A stretch of DNA of 64,000 nucleotides from Nannocystis punicea (GTDB lineage: Bacteria > Myxococcota_A > Polyangia > Nannocystales > Nannocystaceae): the NCBI RefSeq assembly GCF_026965555.1, contig NZ_CP114040.1:9274001-9338000 (forward strand), given 5' to 3'. The stretch's first letter is position 1. Every line of letters begins with the position of its first letter. Below the pieces are notes generated by a model. That model was not told where the DNA came from, searched no databases, and saw only the letters and a list, made by a program, of their open reading frames with translations. Made by a program: the position numbers and the translations under genes. This document shows positions 1-8,405 of the stretch, piece by piece.

Positions 1-1253
1 AGCGCTTCAGCTACTCCGGCATGAAGACGATCCTCGTCGTCTTCATGACGACATACCTGGTCGATCGGACAGGGGCCCTCGCCCCGCTGTCGGGCGCCGA
101 GGCCAAGGGCTGGTACCACGCCTTCGCCAGCGCGGTCTACTTCTTCCCGCTGCTCGGCAGCCTGCTCGCCGACGCGTTCCTCGGCAAGTACCGCACGATC
201 TACTGGCTCTCGCTCGTCTACTGCCTCGGGCACCTCGCCCTCGCCGTCGACGGTACGCGCCTCGGGATCGTCCTCGGGCTCGCGCTTATCGCCGTCGGTT
301 CGGGCGGGATCAAGCCGTGCGTGTCGGCGCACCTCGGCGACCAGTTCGGCCAGCGCAACCAGCACCGGCTCGAGCGCATGTTCACGTGGTTCTACTTCGC
401 CATCAACATCGGCAGCATGCTGTCGATGCTGGCGACCCCGTGGCTGCTCGAGCGATTCGGGCCCCACGTCGCGTTCGGCGTGCCGGGGCTCTTGATGCTG
501 CTCTCGACGGTCGTGTTCCGCGCCGGGCGCGACGTGTTCGTCCATGTGCCGCCGGGCGGCCTCGCGTTCCTGCGGCAGACCTTCGGCCGCGAGGGGCTGG
601 CGAGCGTGAGCGCCCTGCTGCTGCTCTACGGCTTCGTCGCGGTGTTCTGGGCGCTGTTCGCCCAGACCGGCTCGGCGTGGGTCCTGCAGGCGCAGCGCAT
701 GGATCGGGTGCTCCTCGGGGTCGAGCTGCTGCCGGCGCAGGTCCAGGCGGTGCAGCCGATGTTCACCCTCGCGCTGCTGCCGTTCTCCACCTACGTGCTC
801 TACCCGGCGATGCGGCGGTCCTTCGCGCCGACGCCCGAGCGCCGGATCGGCCTCGGCATGGCGCTGATGGCCCTCGTATTCCTGCTGCTGGCGTGGATCG
901 AGGCCCAGCTCGGCGCCGGAGCCACGCCGTCGATCGCCTGGCACCTGCTCGGTTACCTCATGATCGCATTGGCCGAGATCCTGGTCGCGGTCACCTGCAT
1001 CGAGCTGTCTTACCGGCGCGCGCCCCGGCACATGAAGTCGTTCGTCATGGCGGTCTTCGCGTTCAGCGTGTCGCTCGGCAACCTCTTCACCAGCGCGGTC
1101 AACCTCTTTGTCGTCGACGAGGCCGGCGCCCCGCTGTTGACCGGCCCGACCTACTTCCTGTTCTTCGCCGGCCTGATGGCGCTCGCAGTGCTGCTCTACG
1201 TCCCCTTCGCGCGCTGGTTCGCCGGGCGCCCGGCCCCGGCGCTCCACCGTTGA
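1..1253 (+). CDS. POT/PTR2-family proton-dependent peptide transporter, 5' end outside window
   Basis: This is a major-facilitator protein of the proton-coupled oligopeptide transporter family, expected to import di- and tripeptides across the inner membrane. The reading frame is already open at the left edge: codons before the first ATG (position 21) read RFSYSG, which completes the family's N-terminal ERFxYxGM motif, so the true start lies upstream and the ATG at 21 is internal. The PTR signature GSGGIKPCVSAHLGDQF and a second signature FYFAINIGS are both present, followed by several hydrophobic helices. It ends 20 bases before a PhyH-type dioxygenase, and a second POT carrier follows that gene, so the three probably form one functional group. 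Substrate is unknown. The family call is firm. Confidence 0.9.
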   Translation, partial: RFSYSGMKTILVVFMTTYLVDRTGALAPLSGAEAKGWYHAFASAVYFFPLLGSLLADAFLGKYRTIYWLSLVYCLGHLALAVDGTRLGIVLGLALIAVGSGGIKPCVSAHLGDQFGQRNQHRLERMFTWFYFAINIGSMLSMLATPWLLERFGPHVAFGVPGLLMLLSTVVFRAGRDVFVHVPPGGLAFLRQTFGREGLASVSALLLLYGFVAVFWALFAQTGSAWVLQAQRMDRVLLGVELLPAQVQAVQPMFTLALLPFSTYVLYPAMRRSFAPTPERRIGLGMALMALVFLLLAWIEAQLGAGATPSIAWHLLGYLMIALAEILVAVTCIELSYRRAPRHMKSFVMAVFAFSVSLGNLFTSAVNLFVVDEAGAPLLTGPTYFLFFAGLMALAVLLYVPFARWFAGRPAPALHR

Positions 1254-1273
1254 ACGACGCCCCGGAGACACCC

Positions 1274-2128
1274 ATGCTCGACCACGACACCCTCCAATCC
1301 GAGAAGCTCCAATTCTGGCGCGACGGCTTCGTCGTCGTGCGGAACATGTTCACGCGCGACGAGATGGCGGTCGTCAAGCGCAAGGTCGCCGAGATCGAGG
1401 CGATGAACGCACGAGTGGACCACCTGCGGACGCAGCAGGCGCTGGGCGAGCACCCCTCGTTCGAGACCATCTTCGTCTGGAACGACGTCGTCGGCGACGA
1501 CCTCTTCGCCAAGATCGGCCGCTCGTACAAGATCCTCGACCGCCTGTCGCACTATTACGAGGACGACGTCTACGACTATCACAACAAGATCGTGCTCAAG
1601 TACCCGGGCATCGTCGGCTTCCGCCCGCACCAGGACTACGCGTATTGGCAGGGGTACGGGTGCCGCTTCCCCGAGGCGCACGCGGTGTTCGTGGCGGTCG
1701 ACGCGGCGACGCGGGAAAACGGCTGCCTCAAGCTCGTCCCGCGCTCGCACCTCCTCGGCACCCTGCCCCACGGCGGCTGGAGCGCCCGCGGCAGCGACGA
1801 CGGCGTCCTGCCGGAGGAGCTGGAGGCGCTGTTCGCCAGGGGCTACGCCTTCGAGCCGATCGAGGCCGAGCCGGGCGACGCGATCCTGTTCCACGGCAAC
1901 ACCATCCACGGCTCCGACGACAACGGCTCCGACCAGCCGCGGATCGCCATGGTCGCGACCATGAACACACGGCGCAACAGCCCCGATCCGCGGCACAATC
2001 GGCCGGGCCACCCGTACTGGTCGCGGCAGGCGCGGGTGACCGCGCCCATCACCGACGCCGACCTCGCGCTGCCGCTCCCTCGCTTCGATCTGCGGTGCGA
2101 GCCCGACGCGGCGCCGACGCCGACCTGA
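1274..2128 (+). CDS. Phytanoyl-CoA dioxygenase (PhyH) family iron/2-oxoglutarate oxygenase, HxD type
   Basis: A 284-residue protein of the PhyH family, which uses Fe(II) and 2-oxoglutarate to hydroxylate small molecules. The complete iron triad is visible: H119-Q-D121 in FRPHQD and the distal H212 in TIHGS. R223 lies eleven residues later, the usual place for the 2-oxoglutarate-binding arginine. The ATG at 1274 is preferred because GGAG lies seven bases upstream. The open frame extends much further 5' but overlaps the transporter there. The gene lies between two POT transporters (gaps of 20 and 98 bases). A link to metabolism of an imported peptide or amino acid is inference. The substrate cannot be told from sequence. 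Confidence 0.85.
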   Translation: MLDHDTLQSEKLQFWRDGFVVVRNMFTRDEMAVVKRKVAEIEAMNARVDHLRTQQALGEHPSFETIFVWNDVVGDDLFAKIGRSYKILDRLSHYYEDDVYDYHNKIVLKYPGIVGFRPHQDYAYWQGYGCRFPEAHAVFVAVDAATRENGCLKLVPRSHLLGTLPHGGWSARGSDDGVLPEELEALFARGYAFEPIEAEPGDAILFHGNTIHGSDDNGSDQPRIAMVATMNTRRNSPDPRHNRPGHPYWSRQARVTAPITDADLALPLPRFDLRCEPDAAPTPT

Positions 2129-2226
2129 CGCGGCGAGCGCTGCGAACACGGGTGCGCCGCCACCGACCGCGACGTGCGAGCACCGGAGCTTTACGCGCCC
2201 GAGCGTCCTGAACTATCTTTCAATCG

Positions 2227-3966
2227 ATGTTGTTCAGGAACCACCCGCGGGGTCTGCCCGTCCTGTTCTTCTCGGAGATGTGGGAGCGCTTCGGCTTCTA
2301 CTTGATGCTCGGCATCTTCACCCTGTACATGAAGGCCGGGGCGGACGCGGCGACGCCGGCGAAGTCGGGGCTGGGGCTCGCGCCGCAGGACGCCAGCGAC
2401 ATCTACGGCACGTACATCGCGCTGGTGTACCTGACGCCTTTCATCGGCGGTCTGCTGGCCGACCGCGTCCTCGGGTACCGCAAGGCGATCGTCATCGGCG
2501 GCGTGCTCATGGGCCTGGGCTACTCCGGCCTCGCGGTCTCGGGCTACGGGCCGCTGTTCTTCCTGTCGCTGCTGCTGATCATCGTCGGCAACGGCCTGTT
2601 CAAGCCCAACATCTCCACGCTGGTCGGCAACCTCTACAACAACGAGGAGTACCGCTCGTTCAAGGACGCCGGCTTCAACATCTTCTACATGGGGATCAAC
2701 ATCGGCGGCTTCGTCTGCAACTTCGTCGCCGCCTACCTCCGCAACACCTACGGCTGGGGCTACGCCTTCCTCGCGGCCGGCGTCGGCATGTTCATCGGCG
2801 TCGCGTGGTTCCTCGCCGGCACCAAGCACATCGTCGAGGCCGACGTGATCAAGCCCGCCGCGCCGGGGGACCAGCCGGTCGGCGCGCTCCTCGGCCAGGT
2901 CTTCGGGCCCGCGGCCGTGTTCGCCGCCGCCGGGTGGTTCCTGCCGCCGCTGATCGGCGGGCCCGGCACGACCGTGTTCGGCACCGCGAGCAACGACGCG
3001 TTCCTGTTCGCCTGTCTCCCGGTCACCTATTTCTATTACTCGCTGTGGCGCCGCTCACAGGGCGAGGACCGCGAGCGGATCGGCGCGCTCCTGCCGATCT
3101 TCGGCGCGGTGATCGCCTTCTGGGCCATCTTCCACCAGAACGGCGACGCCCTGACGACCTGGGCCGATCGCTACACCCGCCGGGAGATCCCGGAAGTGGC
3201 CGTTCCCTTCGCCGAGGCGGTCGGCGGCGTCCAGCGCGTCGACACCGGCCTGCGCATGGTCACCATCACCGACGATCACGGCAATCCAGTGCCCGGCCCC
3301 GACGGCGAGCCGCGAAAAGAGCTCGGCCCCGATCCCTACTTCGACAATGTCCCCGTCGATCGGCGGCCGCCCCCGCCCCCGCCGGCCTGCGCCGCCGAGG
3401 ACCGGCCCGCAGCGACCGCCGCCGAATGCGAGCAGCTGCAGACCAAGCTCGTCTCCACCGAGCTGTTCCAGTCGATCAACGGCTTCTTCGTCATCCTCCT
3501 CACTCCCTTCGTCGTCGGCTTCTTCGCCCTCCTGCGCAGGCGGCGAATCGAGCCCTCGACGCCGGCCAAGATCTCGCTCGGCCTCTTCATCACCGCGCTC
3601 TCGACCCTCGTGATGGTGGCCGCGACCTTCGTCACCCACAACGGCCACGAGAAGGGCTCCGCCTTGTGGCTGATCGGCACCTACGGCGTCATCACCCTCG
3701 GCGAGCTGTGCCTGAGCCCCATGGGCCTCTCTCTGGTGTCGAAGCTCAGCCCGGCGCGCTTCACCGCCCTGATGATGGGCGGCTGGTTCCTGTCGACGTC
3801 GATCGGCAACAAGCTGTCGGGGATCCTCTCCGGCCTGTTCACCCTGTTCGAGCACAAGTCCGGCGTCTTCCTCATCAACTTCGTCGGCGCCCTCGTCGCG
3901 GCCTCGACGATCGTCTTGATGCTCCCGCGGCTGCGGCGGGTCATGAGCAAATACCTCGGCGAGTGA
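2227..3966 (+). CDS. POT/PTR2-family proton-dependent peptide transporter
   Basis: A 579-residue polytopic membrane protein of the peptide:proton symporter family. The proton-coupling motif appears as EMWERFGFY near residue 17. The PTR signatures are also there: NGLFKPNIS, then FNIFYMGINIGG. It is longer than typical bacterial members because of a hydrophilic insert around residues 340-405 containing a run of prolines and two cysteines, probably a loop outside the membrane. It differs clearly from the transporter at the left edge, so the two are diverged paralogues rather than a recent duplication. No strong ribosome-binding site is visible before the ATG, but the start fits the family's N-terminus. 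Di-/tripeptide uptake is the expected role. Confidence 0.92.
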   Translation: MLFRNHPRGLPVLFFSEMWERFGFYLMLGIFTLYMKAGADAATPAKSGLGLAPQDASDIYGTYIALVYLTPFIGGLLADRVLGYRKAIVIGGVLMGLGYSGLAVSGYGPLFFLSLLLIIVGNGLFKPNISTLVGNLYNNEEYRSFKDAGFNIFYMGINIGGFVCNFVAAYLRNTYGWGYAFLAAGVGMFIGVAWFLAGTKHIVEADVIKPAAPGDQPVGALLGQVFGPAAVFAAAGWFLPPLIGGPGTTVFGTASNDAFLFACLPVTYFYYSLWRRSQGEDRERIGALLPIFGAVIAFWAIFHQNGDALTTWADRYTRREIPEVAVPFAEAVGGVQRVDTGLRMVTITDDHGNPVPGPDGEPRKELGPDPYFDNVPVDRRPPPPPPACAAEDRPAATAAECEQLQTKLVSTELFQSINGFFVILLTPFVVGFFALLRRRRIEPSTPAKISLGLFITALSTLVMVAATFVTHNGHEKGSALWLIGTYGVITLGELCLSPMGLSLVSKLSPARFTALMMGGWFLSTSIGNKLSGILSGLFTLFEHKSGVFLINFVGALVAASTIVLMLPRLRRVMSKYLGE

Positions 3967-3993
3967 CGCAGGCGGGCGCGCGCCGGGGTGCCC

Positions 3994-4938
3994 TCAATCG
4001 CCGCGAGCCCGGCGCTCGCGGTGCCAGGCGACCTGGGCCGCGAGGCCGTCGTGGAGGCAGGTCCTCGGCGCGTAGCCGATCGCCGCGGCCGCGCCGGTGT
4101 CGGCCCAGGTGTCCAGCACGTCGCCGGCCGCCCGCGCATGCGAGTCGATGCGCAGCTCGCCGACGAGCCCCTGCAGCGTCTCCAGCACGTGGCGCAGGGT
4201 GACGCGCGCCCCGCCGCCGATGTTGAAGACGCCGACGACGTCGGCCTCGGCGGCGCGCAGGTTGGCGTCGACGATGTCGTCGATGAAGGTGAAGTCGCGG
4301 GTCTGCAGGCCGTCGCCGTAGACCTCGATCGCGTGACCGTCGAGGGCGGCCTCGATGAAGCGGTGGAAGCCCATGTCGGGGCGCTGGCGCGGGCCGTAGA
4401 CGGTGAAGTAGCGCAGCGACGCCCCGGGGACGCCGAAATTGTGGCGGTAGAGCTCGACGAGGTGCTCGGCCGCCAGCTTGGTGACGCCATAGGGCGAGAA
4501 CGGCCGGGTCGGGCTCGACTCGCGCATCGGCAGGACCCCGGTCTGGCCGTAGACCGACGACGAGGACGCGTATACGACCTTGCGGACCGATGGGCTGCGA
4601 CGCACTGCCTCGAGGATCCGCTGCGTCGAGAGGACATTGTCGTCGAGGTAGGTCTGGAAGCTCGCGCCCCAGCTCGCGCGCACGCCCGCCTGCGCGGCCT
4701 GATGGAACACGACGTCGACATCGGCCAGCAGCGGCTCGACCGGACAGCGCGCCAGATCTGCCACCTCCAGGCGGAAGCGAGGCTCGCGGCGCAGCCGGGC
4801 GAGGTTGGCCTGCTTGTAGGGAAGCGGGTAATAATCGCTCAGGCGATCGACGCCGACGACCTCGTGGCCGAGCTCGACGAGGCGCTCCGACAGGTGCGAG
4901 CCGACGAATCCGGCCGCCCCGGTCACGAGGCAACGCAT
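3994..4938 (-). CDS. NAD-dependent sugar-nucleotide epimerase/dehydratase (extended SDR)
   Basis: A 314-residue extended short-chain dehydrogenase/reductase. The N-terminus MRCLVTGAAGFVGSH holds the NAD-binding GxxGxxG motif. Active-site elements are the serine stretch ASSSSVYG and the YGVTK tyrosine-lysine pair. VDRLSDYYPLPYKQANL resembles UDP-glucuronate/UDP-galactose 4-epimerases, which make activated sugars for polysaccharide. The frame is open 29 codons further upstream, but the ATG at 4938 places the Rossmann motif directly at the N-terminus, as is normal in the family. It converges on the upstream POT gene and diverges from the M3 peptidase gene, sharing a spacer with two AT-rich palindromes. 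The exact sugar substrate is uncertain. Confidence 0.88.
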   Translation of the reverse strand: MRCLVTGAAGFVGSHLSERLVELGHEVVGVDRLSDYYPLPYKQANLARLRREPRFRLEVADLARCPVEPLLADVDVVFHQAAQAGVRASWGASFQTYLDDNVLSTQRILEAVRRSPSVRKVVYASSSSVYGQTGVLPMRESSPTRPFSPYGVTKLAAEHLVELYRHNFGVPGASLRYFTVYGPRQRPDMGFHRFIEAALDGHAIEVYGDGLQTRDFTFIDDIVDANLRAAEADVVGVFNIGGGARVTLRHVLETLQGLVGELRIDSHARAAGDVLDTWADTGAAAAIGYAPRTCLHDGLAAQVAWHRERRARGD

Positions 4939-5042
4939 GGCCCGCTCCCGGCGCGCGACCCAGCCGCACCCCCTATGTCGCGCTGCGACAACAATCACCT
5001 GCTTACCACGAGAGCCGGCGCGCATGCCACCGCTCGATCGCC

Positions 5043-5057
5043 TGTAATATGATTACA
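5043..5057. promoter_or_regulatory. AT-rich palindrome TGTAA-N5-TTACA, candidate operator 1
   Basis: The sequence reads TGTAATATGATTACA and lies inside a slightly longer perfect inverted repeat, CTGTAAT-ATG-ATTACAG. It sits 105 bases upstream of the epimerase start in the divergent spacer, and is conspicuous in a roughly 70% GC region. A second copy is at 5101-5115, and a near-copy lies upstream of another gene at 8319-8333. A dimeric repressor or activator site is the natural reading. The regulator is unknown. Confidence 0.5.
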
Positions 5058-5100
5058 GTGTCAGACCTCCACGCTATTCACGGGCTCCGCTCCCCGCATT

Positions 5101-5115
5101 TGTAATACACTTACA
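5101..5115. promoter_or_regulatory. AT-rich palindrome TGTAA-N5-TTACA, candidate operator 2
   Basis: The sequence reads TGTAATACACTTACA, with the same arms and spacing as the copy 58 bases to the left. It lies about 144 bases upstream of the M3 peptidase start. The spacer (TACAC) resembles that of the third copy near 8319 (TGCAC), which suggests binding information beyond the arms. The rest of 4939-5258 shows no gene. Confidence 0.5.
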
Positions 5116-5258
5116 TCACCGCGAACATTCGCCGCAGACGGCGCGAGCGCGCACGAAAGAGGCCCCGCGACTTGCCCCGCCCCGCGTCTCCGGCGTATCG
5201 TCGCGCCAGTTGCGGGGCGCCGACGTGCGGACCGGCGCTCCGTCGATTCACGGAAACC

Positions 5259-6959
5259 ATGACCACCCCCGTCGAGTCGTTCGTCCCCCCCAGCCTCGAC
5301 GCCGCGCGCTGGGACGACCTGGAACCCCTCTACAAGGTTCTCCGCGAGCGGCCGCTCGGCTCGGCGGCCGAGCTCGAGCGGCTCTTGCTCGACCGCAGCG
5401 AGCTCGACGCCGCCGTCAGCGAGGCCGAGGCCGAGCTCTACATCGCCTCGACCCGCGCGGTCGACGACGCGTCCGTTCAGGCCGCGTACCTCGAGTTCGT
5501 GGAGACGGTCGAGCCGAAGCGCCGCATGGCGGCCTTCGAGCTCGATCGACGGATCGTCGCCAGCCCGTTCGCAGCAGGGCTCGAGCGGGGGCGATACGGG
5601 GTCCTGCTCCGTGACCTGGCCGCCGAGGTCGAGCTCTTCCGGGCGGAGAACGTCCCGCTCGCGGCCGAGCTCGCCCGGCTCGATCAGGAGTACAACCAGA
5701 TCGGCGGCGCCATGACCGTCGAGTTCCGCGGCGAGGAGCGGACCCTGGCGCACCTGGGAGGGCTGCTCGAGGAGCCCGATCGTGCGACCCGCGAGGCCGC
5801 GTGGCGAACAATCCACGAGCGCCGGTATCAGGACCGCGAGCGGCTCGACGCGATCTTCGAACAAATGCTCGCACTCCGCCACCGCACGGCCATCCAGGCG
5901 GGTTTTCGTGACTTCCGCGACTACCAGCACCGCCGCCTGCGACGCTTCGATTACACCCCGGAGGACTGCCTGCGCTTCCACGACGGCATCGCCGAGATGG
6001 TCGTCCCCTTGCTGCGCCGGTCGCATCAGGCGCGCGCGCGTGCGCTGGACGTCGCGCCGCTCCGCCCGTGGGACCTGGCGGTCGACGTGAAGGCGCGGCC
6101 TCCCCTGCGCCCGTTCGACTCCGTCGATCAGCTGGTCGCTCGGACGTCGCGCGTGTTCCACCGGCTGGGCGCCGACCTCGGGCGGATGTTCGACGCCCTC
6201 CGCGAGGGCGACTGCCTCGACCTGGCGTCCCGCAAGGGCAAGGCTCCCGGCGGCTATCAGTACCAGCGCCAGCGCACCCGCAGGCCCTTCATCTTCATGA
6301 ACGCCACGGGCGTCCACCGCGACGTGGTGGCGATGGTGCACGAGGCCGGGCACGCCTTTCACGCCGCGCTCTGCAAACACGAGCCGCTCCTGCACTACCG
6401 CACGGCGCCGATGGAGTTCGCCGAGGTCGCGTCGATGAGCATGGAGCTGCTCACGCTCCCGTTCCTCGACGAGTTCTACGGCCCGGAGGAGGCCGCCCGC
6501 GCCCGCCGCAACCACCTCGAGGACCTCCTCGCCAGGTTGGCGTGGACCGCCCAGATCGACGCGTTCCAGCACTGGCTCTACACCCACCCCGAGCACACGA
6601 AGGCGGAGCGCGGGCAGGAGTGGGTTCGGCTCGGCGGACGCTTCGGCGCGGCGGTGAGCTGGGAAGGCGTCGAACACCTGCTGCCCGTCGAGTGGCACCG
6701 CCAGCTCCACCTCTTCAGCGCGCCCTTCTATTATATCGAGTACGGGATCGCCCAGCTCGGCGCCCTGCAGCTGTGGTCGCAGGCGCGGCGGAGCCTGCCC
6801 GAGGCTCTGAGCAATTACACCCGGGCGCTCGCGGTCGGTGGATCGATGCCGGTCCCGGAGCTCTACCGGGAGGCGGGCCTGCGCTTCGACCTCGGCGTCG
6901 ACATGATCCGCGGCCTGCTGGGCGAGGTCGAACGGACCCTCGCGGCGCTGCCCGACTGA
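5259..6959 (+). CDS. M3-family zinc oligopeptidase (PepF/thimet-like)
   Basis: A 566-residue zinc metallopeptidase of family M3, which trims short peptides, usually in the cytoplasm. The zinc-binding motif HEAGH is at residues 361-365 and the third ligand is the glutamate in MEFAEVAS about 25 residues later. The N-terminal half is helical and charged, as in oligoendopeptidase F. The downstream stretch FYYIEYGIAQLGALQLW matches the conserved C-terminal part of the family. The start at 5259 is chosen because upstream codons look non-coding and GGAA precedes the ATG. No signal peptide is visible. With two peptide transporters nearby, a role in using imported peptides is plausible but inferred. 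Confidence 0.92.
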   Translation: MTTPVESFVPPSLDAARWDDLEPLYKVLRERPLGSAAELERLLLDRSELDAAVSEAEAELYIASTRAVDDASVQAAYLEFVETVEPKRRMAAFELDRRIVASPFAAGLERGRYGVLLRDLAAEVELFRAENVPLAAELARLDQEYNQIGGAMTVEFRGEERTLAHLGGLLEEPDRATREAAWRTIHERRYQDRERLDAIFEQMLALRHRTAIQAGFRDFRDYQHRRLRRFDYTPEDCLRFHDGIAEMVVPLLRRSHQARARALDVAPLRPWDLAVDVKARPPLRPFDSVDQLVARTSRVFHRLGADLGRMFDALREGDCLDLASRKGKAPGGYQYQRQRTRRPFIFMNATGVHRDVVAMVHEAGHAFHAALCKHEPLLHYRTAPMEFAEVASMSMELLTLPFLDEFYGPEEAARARRNHLEDLLARLAWTAQIDAFQHWLYTHPEHTKAERGQEWVRLGGRFGAAVSWEGVEHLLPVEWHRQLHLFSAPFYYIEYGIAQLGALQLWSQARRSLPEALSNYTRALAVGGSMPVPELYREAGLRFDLGVDMIRGLLGEVERTLAALPD

Positions 6960-6972
6960 CGGGTGCGCGGGC

Positions 6973-7971
6973 TCATCGCTGCATCGCCCGCATCGCCTCG
7001 GCGACCTCGCGGGGACGGGTGTCGGTGACGACCTCGAGCCGCGAGACACCGATCCGCAGCTGGCGCCCCTCGCGTCGCTCGATGACGTTGACCGCGTCGA
7101 TGATGCCCGCCGCGGCGAATTGGCGCCGGATCCGGTGGAGATCGACGTGCAGCCGGTTGGCGTCGCATCCGAGCCGGCGCAGCAGCTCTTCCTGCTCGAT
7201 CCACCCCTGCTCTTCGGCGAACCGCTCCTGCCCGGCGAGGCGGGCGCGCGCGAGCGCCAGCAATGGCGCGTGATGGGCTCGGGCCTTGAGGTCGATGCGC
7301 TGATCGCCACGGGACGCGACGAGCTCGACCACGCCGTCGTCGTCGACCAGGAACCGCAGAGCGAGCGCCGCGAGGCTGGGAGCGACGTCCTCGGCGTCAC
7401 GGGTCGAGGTGATCAGCTCCGGCAGGTGGAGCCGCCATTGATGCGTGCGGGTGAAGACGACGTCGCCGTCGCCGACCGGTCGCTGCGCGTCGTCGCGCTC
7501 GATCCACCACTTCCGATCGCGCTCGAGGATCGTCACCTCGACCTCGTCCGGCCCCGGCAAGGCCAGGAGGCCGTGCTGCGCCTCGACGACGCAATTCGGC
7601 GGATGCACGCTGACCGCGTGCGCCTGGGGCGGCCCGGCGTCGATCAGCGTGTACTGGTCGGGGTATCCGAAACCCAGCCTGGTGCCCTCGGCCAATCCGA
7701 CGAGCCGGCCCGCCCCGAGCCGGCGGCCGTCGACGTAGGTGCCGTTTCGGCTGTGCAGGTCGTGCAGCTCCCAAACCCCGTGTTGCCAGCGGAGCAACGC
7801 GTGCTCGCTGGACGTCTCGGGGGTGTCCACGCGGAGCTGGCAGGCGCTCGAGCGTCCGATGAGGCAGCGAGAAGGGACGAGCCGCGTCGACGAACCGTCC
7901 TGTGTTTGAATTCGCGCCACGGGGCCGGATTTCTGCAAGACGATTACCACAGGGCGTCTGCACCTGACCAC
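6973..7971 (-). CDS. FHA-domain protein with C-terminal helical domain
   Basis: A 332-residue protein whose N-terminal 110 residues form a forkhead-associated domain, a phosphothreonine-binding module. Conserved pieces are GRSSACQL, SSEHA and the loop LHSRNGTYVDG. The remainder has a positively charged stretch (residues about 250-320, with NRLHVDLHRIRRQF) that resembles a winged-helix or DNA-binding C-terminus, though I cannot name the family. The start is a GTG at 7971. A second GTG eight codons later is possible, and no clear ribosome-binding site separates them. It converges on the M3 peptidase gene with only 13 bases between stops. FHA proteins in myxobacteria typically read out Ser/Thr kinase signalling. 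No kinase lies in this window. Confidence 0.8.
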   Translation of the reverse strand: MVRCRRPVVIVLQKSGPVARIQTQDGSSTRLVPSRCLIGRSSACQLRVDTPETSSEHALLRWQHGVWELHDLHSRNGTYVDGRRLGAGRLVGLAEGTRLGFGYPDQYTLIDAGPPQAHAVSVHPPNCVVEAQHGLLALPGPDEVEVTILERDRKWWIERDDAQRPVGDGDVVFTRTHQWRLHLPELITSTRDAEDVAPSLAALALRFLVDDDGVVELVASRGDQRIDLKARAHHAPLLALARARLAGQERFAEEQGWIEQEELLRRLGCDANRLHVDLHRIRRQFAAAGIIDAVNVIERREGRQLRIGVSRLEVVTDTRPREVAEAMRAMQR

Positions 7972-8405
7972 CGCGGAGGTTGATACGACGAGGAGTACGG
8001 GGATGCCTCAAGCGTTTTCGCGCTCTGATGGTCGTGCAGGATACCGGCCCTCGCGCGCGCTCGGCTCGATCCCCAGCCGAGGGTGGAGTGGCGCGTCCCG
8101 GCCCGCGTGGATCGTCGCCGTCGATCTCTATTGGCCCTGCTCCTCATCGTCTTGCCCGCACTCGCGAGACGGCTCCCGTGGAACTCGGCTCGGACCGTGG
8201 TCGGTCTCTCATGTAGCTCCTCGGCGGGCGCTCGCCCTCGCCGCCTCCGGCGTATGAACGATCACCCGCTCTGCTACCGTCACCCGGTGTGACGATGCCC
8301 GATTGTGATCGATGTGCGTGTAATGCACTTACTGTTTTTATTACATCATCAGAGAGCACATCCGACTTGCAATGTGTGGCTCGAATGCGGCAATTACTGG
8401 GGGCC
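7972..8405. other. Intergenic region with AT-rich patch upstream of the HxG dioxygenase-like gene
   Basis: No gene could be supported in this 434-base stretch; the short open frames lack family-like sequence. The last 90 bases are unusually AT-rich (for example GTTTTTATTACATCATC at 8334-8350) and carry the candidate operator at 8319-8333. This suggests the promoter of the downstream gene is here, though no convincing -35/-10 pair was assigned. Confidence 0.4.
8319..8333. promoter_or_regulatory. AT-rich near-palindrome TGTAA-N5-TTACT, candidate operator 3
   Basis: The sequence TGTAATGCACTTACT matches the paired sites near 5050 and 5108 in nine of ten arm positions. It lies 73 bases before the HxG PhyH-like gene. 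Its presence there suggests that this gene and the epimerase/M3 peptidase pair share a regulator. Confidence 0.45.

Noticed and set aside
317..1273. N-terminal extension of the HxD dioxygenase into the transporter gene
   Set aside because: The extra 319 codons are arginine/proline-rich and overlap a clear transporter frame. The ATG at 1274 has a ribosome-binding site.
5061..7400. A 779-residue minus-strand open frame across the M3 peptidase
   Set aside because: The plus strand encodes a complete HEAGH peptidase. The antisense frame is Arg/Leu/Glu noise and also overlaps the FHA gene in a different frame.
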